Source: Lewinellaceae bacterium
GTDB taxonomy: Bacteria > Bacteroidota > Bacteroidia > Chitinophagales > Saprospiraceae
Length of the DNA: 64,000 nt
Direction: 5' to 3'
Assembly (NCBI GenBank): GCA_020636355.1
Contig: JACJYB010000016.1
Span: 44,936 to 108,935, forward strand
Shown here: positions 10,801 to 20,267 of the stretch, piece by piece
How positions within the stretch are numbered: position 1 is the first letter of the stretch
Layout of the letters: the number at the start of each line of letters is the position of its first letter
Notes under the pieces: generated by a model
Told to the model about the DNA's origin: nothing
Seen by the model: only the letters and a program-made list of their open reading frames with translations
Database searches by the model: none
Made by a program: the position numbers and the translations under genes

Positions 10801-13800
10801 CTCTTTTGAGTTTAACCAAGGTGGTCAGATCGATGTCAATGTTATTTTGCTGCCTCCACACGACCAGCGCATTATTGATCAGACTGGACATCAGCTTCGA
10901 TGAGTCGGACCACATCAGAGGTATCTCGTATTCGTAATAGTTGTTGATGAAGTCGCTACCCATCCGGATGAACAGCTTCATTTCCCCATCGATTGCCTGG
11001 CCCACTTTTTCAGCGTGGACGAACATTTTCAGCCGTTCATAATTACGGAGATCCCTGTAGACATTTTTATAAATAGCGCGTCCACAACCATCCTCCAGGT
11101 CACAGATGTCCATCGACAGGGACTGCTCGTTCTGCTGCAGGCCGGCAATAGGGCCAATGGTGTTTTCCCGGGTGATGCCGGGAGGGATGATGTATGGGAA
11201 CGGCGTCCTGCGGGAGTGCTCTTCAATGTTTACGTCATTCAGGTCGAAGGTAGAACCACCGACACCACCGACGTCACCACCGCAAAGGCTCTGGGTATAG
11301 CGGCGCCACTGATTGCGTACCAGGTCAAACTGGCCAAAACGGAAAGTGATCCGCTTATCGAACCCTCTGAGGATCATCCGGGCGAAACGAATGGAGCGGA
11401 ATCCCTGGATACCACCGATATTCTCCGAAAATTCATGTACCGGTATCTTTAAGCGATACCAGGTACGGCGGCCATCGTTGGACGTGATCCGGTCGGTGAT
11501 GTACGGATTTTCCGCCATTCCACCTACCCCGTCGGGATCGATCGGAATTTCATAGCGGTAAAAAGCTTCCGATTCATTCAGGGTATTGTCTCGGTTCAGG
11601 TCTTCAGCATCGGGATAATTGGTATAGGAGCGCACGCGTGTCGAACCGGGATCGGAAGCCTTGGAGTTCCCTTGCGGGTTGTTCCAGGCCTTGTAGCGCT
11701 CCAGCAGATTGGTCCCCTGGGGATAATCGTCAAAATATACAAAGTTATCCCCCGCGGGGTCATCGCGGAATCTGGCAATATCCGCCGGGTCTACATTATT
11801 ATTCAACGCCTGCAGGTAAGGCTGAAATTTGGTGGACTCTGATGCGTCATCGAGGCCATCCAGACCCACGTCCTGAATTTCTCTTACGGCGGGATCGTTA
11901 TCAAAAGCGTTGTTGATAGCCTGTACCCTGGGAATACGGCCCCACACGGTTTCGTCCGTCTTGGCCTGACTATTGGGGCGCGGCAACCCATTTTCAAAGA
12001 AGCGGCGCGAGTCGCGGAGGATGTCCTCGGAGATATTACCTAAATCAATGATCAGTTTACCTCCCGAAGATACACCGTCGGGGTCATCGCATTTATCCAT
12101 GAATGGATTGAGCAGCCAGATATCGATGTATTCGATATTTGACTCTTCAAAATCGGTCTGGAGCAGGCTGCGCTGGATACCAGCCCAACGCTCTTCCGGA
12201 TTGCGCAGTTTACCGGTATTGTCGATCCCTTTTGAAAATTCAGATCCTTGCGGCGGGTCAAAGTTGTAAGGTCCACGTTCATCAGGCCAGTAGGTCAGGT
12301 CGAAAGTGGAGAAGAACTGGTTAAATCCAGGGATGTTGTTCCGGAATTCCGGAAATATCTCATTGCGGTCAATGATTTTCACATAATCGTTGTCTCCGTC
12401 GCACGTACCTCCCCCGGAGCTGCGGTCGATCCGGTACCAGGCCAGACGAGCCCGGTTGTATCCGGTTTCCAGGTTATTGGTGGTGTCGGCTTCCGGCCAG
12501 CGGATATCGTCTCCTTGCGGCACACTGGCGAGTGACCACTGGTTAGCCGGTTGACCGAGCTGAATGCTTGATGTGCTTCCCTCGAAGTCATCCACGTAGG
12601 TCACCCCACCTTTGTCGTTGCCCAGGTTGATGGCCCGGGAGTGGCCGGGACGCAGGGCGGCTACTTCAGCCTGGACGGCAAACGTAGATTTTGCTTTGGT
12701 CGATATACCAGGCAAGGCATCGACCATTTTCGTCAGCCAGGGTGCATCGTTGCTGTAGGTTACATCGAGGCCGTAAATGGAGTTATTTATCGGATCCTCT
12801 CCCACATTTACTTTCTGGGTAAAAGGCCGCTCATATAATTTCATGGTCGTCGCCCCGAGCACCAGCTTATTGCGGAACTCGTATTCGGCGCGTAACCCCA
12901 TCATGGTCCGGTTTTGCAAACCGAATAGACTATTGTCCTCGTAGGAAATGTTAATGGGTACGGCACTCTCTTTCAGGGACTCATCGATGATGGTCACCTG
13001 GCCGGTGGTATAGTCCACCCGGTAATGAACGCCTTCCTGCAGGACCTGACCGTTGGCCGTAACCTTCACCGATCCCTGAGGGATGTTAAAACCACCCAAC
13101 GATACATTGGAGCCTCCGCCGGATGACTTGTATTTACCCCGGATCACAAACCGGTTGAGTTGTGGGTATTCACGTGCGATGGTGATGGTACTGTCGTAGA
13201 GCTGCTGGTAGGTGTATTTCGTGGAATCTTCCTTACTCAGGTTATGCGCCAGGGAAGAACCGAACGGCTCCAACACCGGGAACATGATACGTCCATTCTG
13301 CGGGTAGATGGTCAGTCCCGGAACAAAGTCGAATACCCCGTCCGGCTGGGGATCCCCGAATGTATTCAGGTTATCCAGGTTAAATAAGGTGATCAGCGGA
13401 ATGTTTTTGGTGTCGGCAGCAGGCAAAAAACGCTTTTGGCCTTCACCGGGGTCATCGTAATAGACATCCAACTGGAAATCTTCCTGATCAATCTGGTAGG
13501 CGCCCAGATTGTAGAAGTTCTTCATCATCAGGTCCCAGGTCGGCAAATCAACCCGCGGACCGGTGCCCTTCAACAGTTTGACAAACAGTACGCCGAGGGT
13601 ATCCGGGTCATTGGGGCTGTCATTGGACAATTCCCCCACCTGATAGGTTTTTCCTTTGTAGGTGTATTCGTAAGCAACACCGATCACCTGATCCTGACGT
13701 AAATTGACATTCAGTGAGATGTATCCCAGCTGATCGTTGTAGGTATATTCGGATCCTGCATTCAGCAGTCGGGCACGTACTTTTTCAAAGTCACGCACCT

Positions 13801-15115
13801 GCTGCAGCCCAAATGTAGACGATTCCAGCTCAGAGACGGCACGGTCCAGAGTCCGGGCACCAGGGGTATTGATCAGGGTCTGATAGATCGCGTTGGAATA
13901 GTTATCCGGCAGATTGGCCCGGCCAAAAATGTCTTTAGGCGGTGTCACGCCCATACGCCACTGATCCGGGTTGGTATTGGTCATCCGGTCGTATTCACCC
14001 AAGTCTGCGATGGCTACGATATCCCGAACGTTCTGGGTTTCATATCGGTCATTCGTCACCCAGACTTCAATCCGGGTAATTTTAAACAATGTATTTATTT
14101 GCGGTAAATTCTTGAGGGTGGGTTCGAATTGCTGGCGGTTAAACTGCGACAGAAAGAAGTGGCGGTTTTCATCGTAGTTATCTGCATAAACTTCAAATTC
14201 AGAAAGGCGGGATCCTCCCTGTACCTGCAGATTTTGGGCCTTGGATCGTTGTTGCGAGGCCACTCCGATCAGGCGCAGGCGACCAAATTGCATTTCGGTC
14301 AACAAGCCAAACATGTTTTGGGAGCCCTGGATCAGGGAGCTGCGCAGGGGCAGGCTCACATTACCGGCTTCGATCTTTTTGATGATATCGTCCTCACTGA
14401 ATTTATCGCTGTCAAAGGACAACTTCAGTTGTTGATCGAGGTCAAATGTTGCACTGCTGTTGTAATTAAAATTCAGATTCAGCTTTTCACCAATCTTCCC
14501 GGAAGCAGAAATGTTCGGGTTCATATCAAATCCCGGGGTCCAGGTCCGTTGTTGCCTGACCGGCAAAATGGGATTTTGTACCACCTGGAAAGTTGGTGCT
14601 AGCTCAAGGTCAATGTATCCCTGTGGCTTAATCACTACTTCAGAACCTCCGAAAAGGCGGTCGATAAGCGATTGCTTCAGGTCAATCTTGGAGACAGGAT
14701 CCGTCTTTCCTGAGCTTCCCCGCGAACCACTTGACAGGCCGGCCAATTTGCGGAAATAGGATTGATCGTCTTTATTCTTCTGGTATTCCAGGTATTCACC
14801 CAAAGACATATACATGGGTGGCCGATAATCAAATTCCCCGATCTTCTCGCGTACGATGTATTGTCCGGTCACCGGGTCGTAAGTTATTTCCCGCGTGATC
14901 GACGAAGGGTCATTCAGGTCAAAAGGATTTTCTTTATCGCTGGAAACAAAATTCTCTTTTCGATCTTTTATAGTAGGTACCGTATCCGTGGGAGCTTCAA
15001 CCCATTCCGGTGCATAGGGATCGGCGAGGAGTTGACGGGAATGTTCACCAAACACGAAATCAGAACTCATCAACAGCCCCATCACACATAAAAACGCCGT
15101 ACAGAAATGCTTCAT
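7862..15115 (-). CDS. sprA: SprA, outer-membrane translocon of the type IX secretion system
   Basis: 2417 residues, the expected size for SprA (Sov in Porphyromonas), the very large single-chain beta-barrel that forms the T9SS protein-conducting pore. It begins with a signal peptide (MKHFCTAFLCVMGLLMSSDF). It shows alternating beta-strand and loop texture throughout and typical stretches such as GYIDLELAPTFQ, MNPNISASGKIGEKLNLNFN, and a C-terminal strand ending in GGIRVRLELD. The frame is intact over 7.2 kb, in contrast to the broken genes at 29.7-40.4 kb. ruvA lies 76 bp upstream on the same strand; this ruvA-sprA order is conserved in Bacteroidota. At least one probable cargo is encoded in the window (50652-55787). 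Confidence 0.97.
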   Translation of the reverse strand: MKHFCTAFLCVMGLLMSSDFVFGEHSRQLLADPYAPEWVEAPTDTVPTIKDRKENFVSSDKENPFDLNDPSSITREITYDPVTGQYIVREKIGEFDYRPPMYMSLGEYLEYQKNKDDQSYFRKLAGLSSGSRGSSGKTDPVSKIDLKQSLIDRLFGGSEVVIKPQGYIDLELAPTFQVVQNPILPVRQQRTWTPGFDMNPNISASGKIGEKLNLNFNYNSSATFDLDQQLKLSFDSDKFSEDDIIKKIEAGNVSLPLRSSLIQGSQNMFGLLTEMQFGRLRLIGVASQQRSKAQNLQVQGGSRLSEFEVYADNYDENRHFFLSQFNRQQFEPTLKNLPQINTLFKITRIEVWVTNDRYETQNVRDIVAIADLGEYDRMTNTNPDQWRMGVTPPKDIFGRANLPDNYSNAIYQTLINTPGARTLDRAVSELESSTFGLQQVRDFEKVRARLLNAGSEYTYNDQLGYISLNVNLRQDQVIGVAYEYTYKGKTYQVGELSNDSPNDPDTLGVLFVKLLKGTGPRVDLPTWDLMMKNFYNLGAYQIDQEDFQLDVYYDDPGEGQKRFLPAADTKNIPLITLFNLDNLNTFGDPQPDGVFDFVPGLTIYPQNGRIMFPVLEPFGSSLAHNLSKEDSTKYTYQQLYDSTITIAREYPQLNRFVIRGKYKSSGGGSNVSLGGFNIPQGSVKVTANGQVLQEGVHYRVDYTTGQVTIIDESLKESAVPINISYEDNSLFGLQNRTMMGLRAEYEFRNKLVLGATTMKLYERPFTQKVNVGEDPINNSIYGLDVTYSNDAPWLTKMVDALPGISTKAKSTFAVQAEVAALRPGHSRAINLGNDKGGVTYVDDFEGSTSSIQLGQPANQWSLASVPQGDDIRWPEADTTNNLETGYNRARLAWYRIDRSSGGGTCDGDNDYVKIIDRNEIFPEFRNNIPGFNQFFSTFDLTYWPDERGPYNFDPPQGSEFSKGIDNTGKLRNPEERWAGIQRSLLQTDFEESNIEYIDIWLLNPFMDKCDDPDGVSSGGKLIIDLGNISEDILRDSRRFFENGLPRPNSQAKTDETVWGRIPRVQAINNAFDNDPAVREIQDVGLDGLDDASESTKFQPYLQALNNNVDPADIARFRDDPAGDNFVYFDDYPQGTNLLERYKAWNNPQGNSKASDPGSTRVRSYTNYPDAEDLNRDNTLNESEAFYRYEIPIDPDGVGGMAENPYITDRITSNDGRRTWYRLKIPVHEFSENIGGIQGFRSIRFARMILRGFDKRITFRFGQFDLVRNQWRRYTQSLCGGDVGGVGGSTFDLNDVNIEEHSRRTPFPYIIPPGITRENTIGPIAGLQQNEQSLSMDICDLEDGCGRAIYKNVYRDLRNYERLKMFVHAEKVGQAIDGEMKLFIRMGSDFINNYYEYEIPLMWSDSSKLMSSLINNALVVWRQQNNIDIDLTTLVKLKRERDRAGVPINDVYISTSPEFSRTDTTLGSFVMKIKGSPNLGLVKTIMIGLRNPSVDEDEIPPRMLCAEVWINELRVTGLNEQGGVAGLARMDFQLADVGSISLAGNFNTIGWGSMDQRVDQRSQETHVEYNVSANIQLDKFLKENTTLRIPLFAQYGNAVSTPKYDPYDLDVRLKDKLADADDPAARDSIRSQAIDKSTITSVNLTNVRKVRKNAQDKPKPWDVENLSATYAYSEQNNQNPIIAQDKVVNHRAELEYNYSRRTNYIEPFKNIGDSKWLKPIKDFNFNPIPNTFGANITLNRVFGEKDYRFSDPVFRTWFNKRFLLDRSFALQWDLAKSLKLNFNAETNAVVDEPDEYIDRFAGTRISTQYRRDSIWNNLKHFGRNKNYMHNVNLSYTAPTKSIPIIDWINLRGTLGAQYSWSARALNVDSLGNILQNSQTRSVSADMNFEAFYNKWNYLSKINGNKNRRNTNLRRSTTRSAPQDTTARGKAKEKVPKDREVTAFEKVLIRPLLLVRRARFNYQETVSSVVPGFNQTPTMLGLSRGFAEPGWSYVAGFTPSDSWLDDMGANHLITNSPFINDEFIRNKNQRIDGQVTLEPIPDLQIDVTANRNYTENHSEFYRNCDYGEYNYMHQLPRDVGTYTVSYLVLNGLFDNETEALIQKFMGFESTREVISHRIGTGTNPKEPDYAYGYGRYQSDVLIPAFLSAYTGESPDAVNLDVFKVMPRPNWQVTYNGLQKLKWFSDWLAGLTLTHGYQGSVTVSSYNTDVDYFFEDPLSINNINPLTQNYYSRFEIPSVVISEGFNPLIGVDVKTKNDITMAFNMANTRNLALNLIDFQLIESNTKQTTLGVGYSLHDVNIPFLTRQKNRRTTRQRSNSSSTGGTTPQGAPKKVKGNDLNFRFDYSLRDDVTINHILDQNQSEPTRGTKTISIAPSVDYQVNNNLNLRLFVDYSQTQPKTSLGYPITRIQGGIRVRLELD

Positions 15116-15191
15116 ACCGACCGGGGATTATTACTAATCGAACGCAAATATATGAATAGAACGGAATAACATATTATCTAAAAAAATAATA

Positions 15192-15785
15192 CTACTGGGC
15201 CAATTTCCTGAGTCCTTCCTTCACCAAGGCCTCCACTGACCAGTCTTTCTGTTCTTTATTTAATAATTCGTTTATTGCCTTTTGCGCCTGAGTTCGGTTG
15301 AATCCAAGCGCCACTAATGCAGATAACGCTTCATCCACATTTGTATTGTTTTGCCCTGTATACGTTAACACGCGTCCTGCATCCACCTTTCCTACCTTGT
15401 CTTTCAGGTCAATGATGATGCGTTTTGCCGTCTTGGGTCCGATTCCTTTCACCCGGCCGAACGAGCGTTCATCCTCAGAAAGAATCGCCATACTCACCTG
15501 ATACGGGCTGAGTGAACTCAATACGACCTGAGCGGTAGAAGGTCCTACGCCCGATACCGAAATGAGGTGTTGAAACATTTGTTTTTCCATCCGGTCCGCA
15601 AAACCGTAGAGGGTATGCGCATCTTCTTTGATATGCAGATGCGTATACAGCAGCCCATCTTCCTTGTCTTTAATCTGCCCATAGGTGTTCAGGCTGATGT
15701 GGATCTGATAGCCGATACCCTGTACTTCACTAATGACTTCCGTGGGACTCTTGAATGTAAATTTTCCCCTGATATAGGCGATCAT
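15192..15785 (-). CDS. ruvA: Holliday junction branch migration protein RuvA
   Basis: 197 residues. An N-terminal OB-fold (MIAYIRGKFTFKSPTEVISE), the acidic/HhH middle domain (ISVSGVGPSTAQVVLSSLSP and VKGIGPKTAKRIIIDLKDK), and a C-terminal domain III (NVDEALSALVALGFNRTQAQ) are all present. RuvA tetramers bind four-way DNA junctions and load the RuvB helicase. It is upstream of sprA on the same strand. Length and motifs are normal. Confidence 0.97.
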   Translation of the reverse strand: MIAYIRGKFTFKSPTEVISEVQGIGYQIHISLNTYGQIKDKEDGLLYTHLHIKEDAHTLYGFADRMEKQMFQHLISVSGVGPSTAQVVLSSLSPYQVSMAILSEDERSFGRVKGIGPKTAKRIIIDLKDKVGKVDAGRVLTYTGQNNTNVDEALSALVALGFNRTQAQKAINELLNKEQKDWSVEALVKEGLRKLAQ

Positions 15786-16072
15786 AATATATGTTAAAAA
15801 TCAAATGTACAAATTAAAGAGGGCCAAAGGTAGTTATTTTAACGAGGTAGCGAGGAGGCGTAATACAATTGAACATTGATTTTTAGTGCCTATCCCGGCT
15901 CATTGATAACCAGGGTAATTGGATAGGCTATTTCATTTTTATCGATATCTTGAATATCCATCGGAGCACTCCTTTAATTACACCACACGACCAGTAATTA
16001 ACAAAACCACCGGCTGATACTACCATTGTCGGGTAAAATCAAAATATTTGCAATTCAAATATTAAATGACTC

Positions 16073-17344
16073 ATGCGCATCTTAATCCTGGGTTCCGGAG
16101 GTCGTGAATGTACCCTGGCCTGGAAAATTTCCCAGAGCCCGAAATGTGAATCACTGTGGATAGCACCCGGAAATGCCGGCACCTCCAGCTATGGCACCAA
16201 TGTGCCGGTGAACCCGGAAGATAAAGATGGAATTATCGAGCTCATCCGGAGGCACCGGATTGATGTGGTAGTTGTTGGACCTGAAGCTCCACTGGTTGAT
16301 GGCCTGGTTGATGATTTGCATGGCGTTCCTGAGTTCCGTGATGTAATTGTTGTCGGTCCGGGTAAGATGGGAGCCATGCTGGAAGGCTCAAAAGCCTTTG
16401 CCAAGGAGTTCATGTTCAAATACGACATCCCGACCGCGCAATATCTCGAGGTTACGGCCGGTAATCTGCAGGAAGGATTGAACTTTATCGACCGACAGCA
16501 GGTCCCGATCGTACTTAAAGCCGATGGACTGGCAGCGGGTAAAGGGGTCCTGATTCTGGAGGAACGTGAGGAGGCCAAAGCCGAACTTAAGGCCATGCTA
16601 GGCGGTAAGTTTGGGCAGGCAAGCACAAAAGTGGTCATCGAAGATTTCTTGTCGGGTATCGAATTTTCCGTATTTGTGCTTACGGATGGCCGCGAATACG
16701 TTTTATTACCGGAAGCAAAAGACTACAAACGAATCGGTGAAGGCGATACCGGTCTGAATACCGGTGGCATGGGAGCGGTTTCTCCCGTTCCCTTTATGGA
16801 TGCAACCCTTAAATCGAAGGTAATACAACGCATTATCGAACCTACCATTGCAGGCATCCGGCAAGAGGCCATGGATTATCATGGTTTTATATTTTTCGGA
16901 TTGATCAATGTAGGGGGCGACCCATATGTCATCGAATACAATTGCCGCCTGGGGGACCCGGAAACGGAAGTTATCCTGCCCAGATTGAAGAATGATCTGG
17001 TGGATTTGTTTGAAGCCATGCATTCCGGTCGATTGAATAAGCAGCACATCGAAATTGACTTGCGCAGTGCGACCACGGTTATGCTGGTAGCTGGTGGCTA
17101 TCCGGGGTCCTACCGGAAGGGGGACATTTTGACCGGGCTGGATCAGGTCCAGGGCTCATTACTCCTGCATGCGGGCACCAAAATGGCCGATGGTCAGACG
17201 GTGACCAACGGGGGCCGCGTACTGGCGGTGACATCGCTGGGCGAAGATAAACAGTTGGCATTGGCCCAATCATATGCTGCTATTCGCAAAATCCAATTCG
17301 CGGATATGTATTACCGCAGAGACATTGGTTTTGATTTGGATTAG
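16073..17344 (+). CDS. purD: Phosphoribosylamine-glycine ligase (GAR synthetase)
   Basis: 423 residues, normal length. The N-terminus MRILILGSGGRECTLAWKIS is the PurD N-domain. The ATP-grasp core follows (VLKADGLAAGKGVLIL), with the signature RLGDPETEVILPRLKNDL. It catalyses the ATP-dependent joining of glycine to 5-phosphoribosylamine in purine synthesis, in the cytoplasm. It stands alone on the plus strand, divergent from ruvA. The 287-bp upstream gap contains an AT-rich stretch just before the start but no promoter I can define with confidence. Confidence 0.97.
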   Translation: MRILILGSGGRECTLAWKISQSPKCESLWIAPGNAGTSSYGTNVPVNPEDKDGIIELIRRHRIDVVVVGPEAPLVDGLVDDLHGVPEFRDVIVVGPGKMGAMLEGSKAFAKEFMFKYDIPTAQYLEVTAGNLQEGLNFIDRQQVPIVLKADGLAAGKGVLILEEREEAKAELKAMLGGKFGQASTKVVIEDFLSGIEFSVFVLTDGREYVLLPEAKDYKRIGEGDTGLNTGGMGAVSPVPFMDATLKSKVIQRIIEPTIAGIRQEAMDYHGFIFFGLINVGGDPYVIEYNCRLGDPETEVILPRLKNDLVDLFEAMHSGRLNKQHIEIDLRSATTVMLVAGGYPGSYRKGDILTGLDQVQGSLLLHAGTKMADGQTVTNGGRVLAVTSLGEDKQLALAQSYAAIRKIQFADMYYRRDIGFDLD

Positions 17345-17422
17345 GATCACTTCATTTGTTAACAATAATTAAAGGTGGGGCTACGTTCGAGGATGGATAG
17401 CATAAAATGGGTTTATTAATGC

Positions 17423-17430
17423 TATTTTTG
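17423..17430 (+). promoter_or_regulatory. Possible Bacteroidota -7 promoter element
   Basis: TATTTTTG fits the TAnnTTTG -7 consensus of Bacteroidota housekeeping promoters and lies about 40 bp upstream of the first chaperone gene. I see no good TTG-type -33 box at the proper distance, so this is a weak call. Confidence 0.35.
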
Positions 17431-17470
17431 CATCGCATTTTCAAATGCAACCATTTAAATAAGTAAGTCA

Positions 17471-19429
17471 ATGATTCGCCACCTCATCGCGCTGTTTGTT
17501 TGCCTGGCATGCACACAGGCCGCCACTTCCCAAGATCAAGACCCGGTACTTTTCACCATAGATGGCAAGCCGGTTCATGTATCCGAATTCACCTACATCT
17601 ACGATAAAAATAACGGGGACAAGGCCGATTACTCCAAAGCGTCCCTGGATGAATACCTTGATTTATTCATCAATTACAAACTGAAAGTGCAAAAGGCGAT
17701 GGATATGGGATTGGATACCGTACCCGCCCTACAGCAGGAACTGGAGACCTACCGCCGTCAGCTTGCAAACTCCTACCTATCCGACAAGGAAGTGGTTAAC
17801 AACCTGGTCAAGGAGCTCTATGAGCGCAAAAAAGTGGACGTCCGTTTTCGTCATATCCTGGTTCAGATCTCATCCCCGCAAACTGCAAAAGACACCCTCG
17901 CCGCTTACGAAAAGATCATGAAAGCCAAGCATATCCTTGATTTGGGTCAGCCCTTTGAGGAAGTAGCCAAGCAATTTTCTGATGATCAGAACACCAAACG
18001 CAACGGAGGGGACCTGGGCTATATGACCGCCATGCTGCCGGATGGTTTCTATAACCTGGAGACATTGATCTACACGGCACCGATGAATACCGTTGAGGGG
18101 CCGATCAGGACCAGCCTCGGTTATCATCTGGTCGAAGTCACGGATCGCCGGCCAGCCCGCGGAGAAATGGAAGTAGCCCACATCCTTATCCGCAAAGGGG
18201 ATAATGCCAACCAGGCTAAAATGAGGATCGATTCGATTTACCAAATGCTTAAAAACGGAGGTAAATTCGAAGCACTGGCCGCCGCCTACAGCGACGATCA
18301 TACCTCCTCAGCCCGTGGTGGTAACATTGGTATATTAAGGATCAACATGTACGATCCGGAATTTGAAAATGCCGCATTCTCCCTAAAGAACGATGGTGAT
18401 TACAGCGAGCCTGTTGAATCCCGGGTCGGATGGCACATCATCAAACGTATCCGTAAAGTAGAAATGGGTGATTTCGAACAAGCCAAAGCCATCCTCAAAG
18501 CACAGGTTGAACGAGACAGCCGCATCCAGAATGCCAAGGACGTGATGATCCGCGACATCAAGAAGGACGGCCATTACATCGAACATCCGGAGAATTTCGC
18601 CTCTTTCGTCGGCCAACTGGACTCTACCTTCCTGACCTACAAATGGAGGGTAGCCGGAAACATGCCGGACCTTCCTCTATTCACCTTCGGAGACAATATG
18701 AATTTTACCACCCGTGAGTTTGCTAACTTCCTGTTTACCAATTCCCGCAACCGGGTACAGATGGCGAATAGCGCTTCCATTCAGGAACTGGCAGCCAAGA
18801 TGTATCAGCAATTTGTCAATGAAAGTGCCTTGAAGTTTGAAGAGGTCAATCTGAAAAACAAATACCCGGATTTTCGCAACCTCATGCGCGAATATCAGGA
18901 AGGGATCCTGCTTTTTGAAGCCACCAAACAGCTGGTTTGGGACAAAGCATCACAGGATACCATCGGTCTGCGTGAATATTTTAACATGCACCGGGATAAC
19001 TTCATGTGGAAAGATCGGGCAGACGTCGCAACAGTAACCCTTTCCTCGCAGGACCCCAAGATCACCAAAAAGATCCTTGCATTACTTAAAAAGAAACCCA
19101 TCGCGGACGTTCAGCAGAAATTTAACACCGGTGATAAAAAGCTGATCGAATACAGCATGGAAAAGGTAGAGCGCGGCAGTAAAGCTCTGATGGAAATGGA
19201 TTGGAAACTGAAAGCGATGAGTGCTTCAGAGCAAGATGATCAGCACAATACCACTACCTTCCGGATCATCGAAGCCATCTATCCGCCAGAACGTAAATCG
19301 CTTGATGAAGCCCGGGGATACGTGATTGCCGATTATCAGGATTACCTGGAAAAACAATGGGTCAAAGAATTGCGAAATACCTATAAGGTAGATGTAAACG
19401 ACAAGGTTTTAAATGGACTGGTTCGTTAA
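17471..19429 (+). CDS. Periplasmic parvulin-type peptidyl-prolyl isomerase (two PpiC domains)
   Basis: 652 residues with a signal peptide (MIRHLIALFVCLACTQAATS). A SurA-like N-terminal helical region is followed by two consecutive parvulin domains: the first around VDVRFRHILVQ to GYHLVEVTDRRP, the second around VAHILIRKG to GWHIIKRIRKVE, each with the GG[DN]xG core (NGGDLGYM, RGGNIGIL). A long C-terminal chaperone-like region of about 300 residues has no motif I recognise. It probably assists folding of outer-membrane proteins. Its end overlaps the next gene by 17 bp, and three genes in a row encode related proteins. Confidence 0.88.
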   Translation: MIRHLIALFVCLACTQAATSQDQDPVLFTIDGKPVHVSEFTYIYDKNNGDKADYSKASLDEYLDLFINYKLKVQKAMDMGLDTVPALQQELETYRRQLANSYLSDKEVVNNLVKELYERKKVDVRFRHILVQISSPQTAKDTLAAYEKIMKAKHILDLGQPFEEVAKQFSDDQNTKRNGGDLGYMTAMLPDGFYNLETLIYTAPMNTVEGPIRTSLGYHLVEVTDRRPARGEMEVAHILIRKGDNANQAKMRIDSIYQMLKNGGKFEALAAAYSDDHTSSARGGNIGILRINMYDPEFENAAFSLKNDGDYSEPVESRVGWHIIKRIRKVEMGDFEQAKAILKAQVERDSRIQNAKDVMIRDIKKDGHYIEHPENFASFVGQLDSTFLTYKWRVAGNMPDLPLFTFGDNMNFTTREFANFLFTNSRNRVQMANSASIQELAAKMYQQFVNESALKFEEVNLKNKYPDFRNLMREYQEGILLFEATKQLVWDKASQDTIGLREYFNMHRDNFMWKDRADVATVTLSSQDPKITKKILALLKKKPIADVQQKFNTGDKKLIEYSMEKVERGSKALMEMDWKLKAMSASEQDDQHNTTTFRIIEAIYPPERKSLDEARGYVIADYQDYLEKQWVKELRNTYKVDVNDKVLNGLVR

Positions 19430-20267
19430 AAAAATTGTTTTCGGTAGTTTCCTTTGCTGTCTGATCTACACGTGTAAACCGGCCCCTGAAATTGAATCCG
19501 GGGACCGGCTGATCGCCAGTGTGTACAACGAAAACCTTTACTGGTCTGAAATCCAGGATATCATCCCGAAAGATGTGTCTGCTCAGGACAGTCAACTCTA
19601 CGTGACCGGATACATCAACCGGTGGATCAAAGACCAGCTTATGATGCGGGAAGCTGAACGTAATATTCCTAAAGAACTCAATCTGGAACAACTGGTCAAC
19701 GATTACCGTAAATCGCTGATACGCTACAATTACGAAAAAATCCTGGTAGATAATTATCAGGACTCCACGGTCACTCCGGATGAGCTGGCTGCTTATTACG
19801 AGAAAAATAAAAGCCAGTATCCCCTGAAGTACACCATCATCCGCTGCCTTTATTTTAAGATCGATGGAAAAGATAAAAACCTGAACAAGTTGCGCAAGGA
19901 AATGGCTATGGATCAGCTGGATGTTTCTGCGATCCAGGCTTTGGGAGACCAGGCCAATATTCAGTTTACGGACACCATGAAGTGGTACCGGGCACTGGAT
20001 ATCCTGGAACAAATTCCCGGGGACCGGCTACGGATTCGTGACCTGGAGCCCGGTAAATCTTTTGATGTCAGCGATTCGGGCTTTCATTACGTTATAAGAA
20101 TAATCGACCGGGTCAAAGAAAACGACTTGGCACCTGTTACCTTTATCCAGGATCAACTGACGAAATTGATCTTGCATCAAAAGCGTTTCAAATACCTGGA
20201 AAATATTACCCAGGAACTATATGATCAGGAATTACGTAAAAACAACATTAAAATATATATCGAATGA
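19413..20267 (+). CDS. Putative SurA-like periplasmic lipoprotein lacking a clear PPIase core
   Basis: 284 residues. The N-terminus (MDWFVKKIVFGSFLCCLIYTC) suggests a lipoprotein signal with an imperfect lipobox (IYTC). The mature part resembles the helical N-domain of SurA/PpiC chaperones (YINRWIKDQLMMREAERNIP), followed by KITPDELAAYYEKN-like spacing typical before a parvulin domain. The parvulin core itself is not convincing: no HILV or GGDLG motif is visible. It may act purely as a chaperone. The start overlaps the upstream gene by 17 bp and the end overlaps the next by 4 bp, so translation is probably coupled. Confidence 0.75.
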   Translation: MDWFVKKIVFGSFLCCLIYTCKPAPEIESGDRLIASVYNENLYWSEIQDIIPKDVSAQDSQLYVTGYINRWIKDQLMMREAERNIPKELNLEQLVNDYRKSLIRYNYEKILVDNYQDSTVTPDELAAYYEKNKSQYPLKYTIIRCLYFKIDGKDKNLNKLRKEMAMDQLDVSAIQALGDQANIQFTDTMKWYRALDILEQIPGDRLRIRDLEPGKSFDVSDSGFHYVIRIIDRVKENDLAPVTFIQDQLTKLILHQKRFKYLENITQELYDQELRKNNIKIYIE

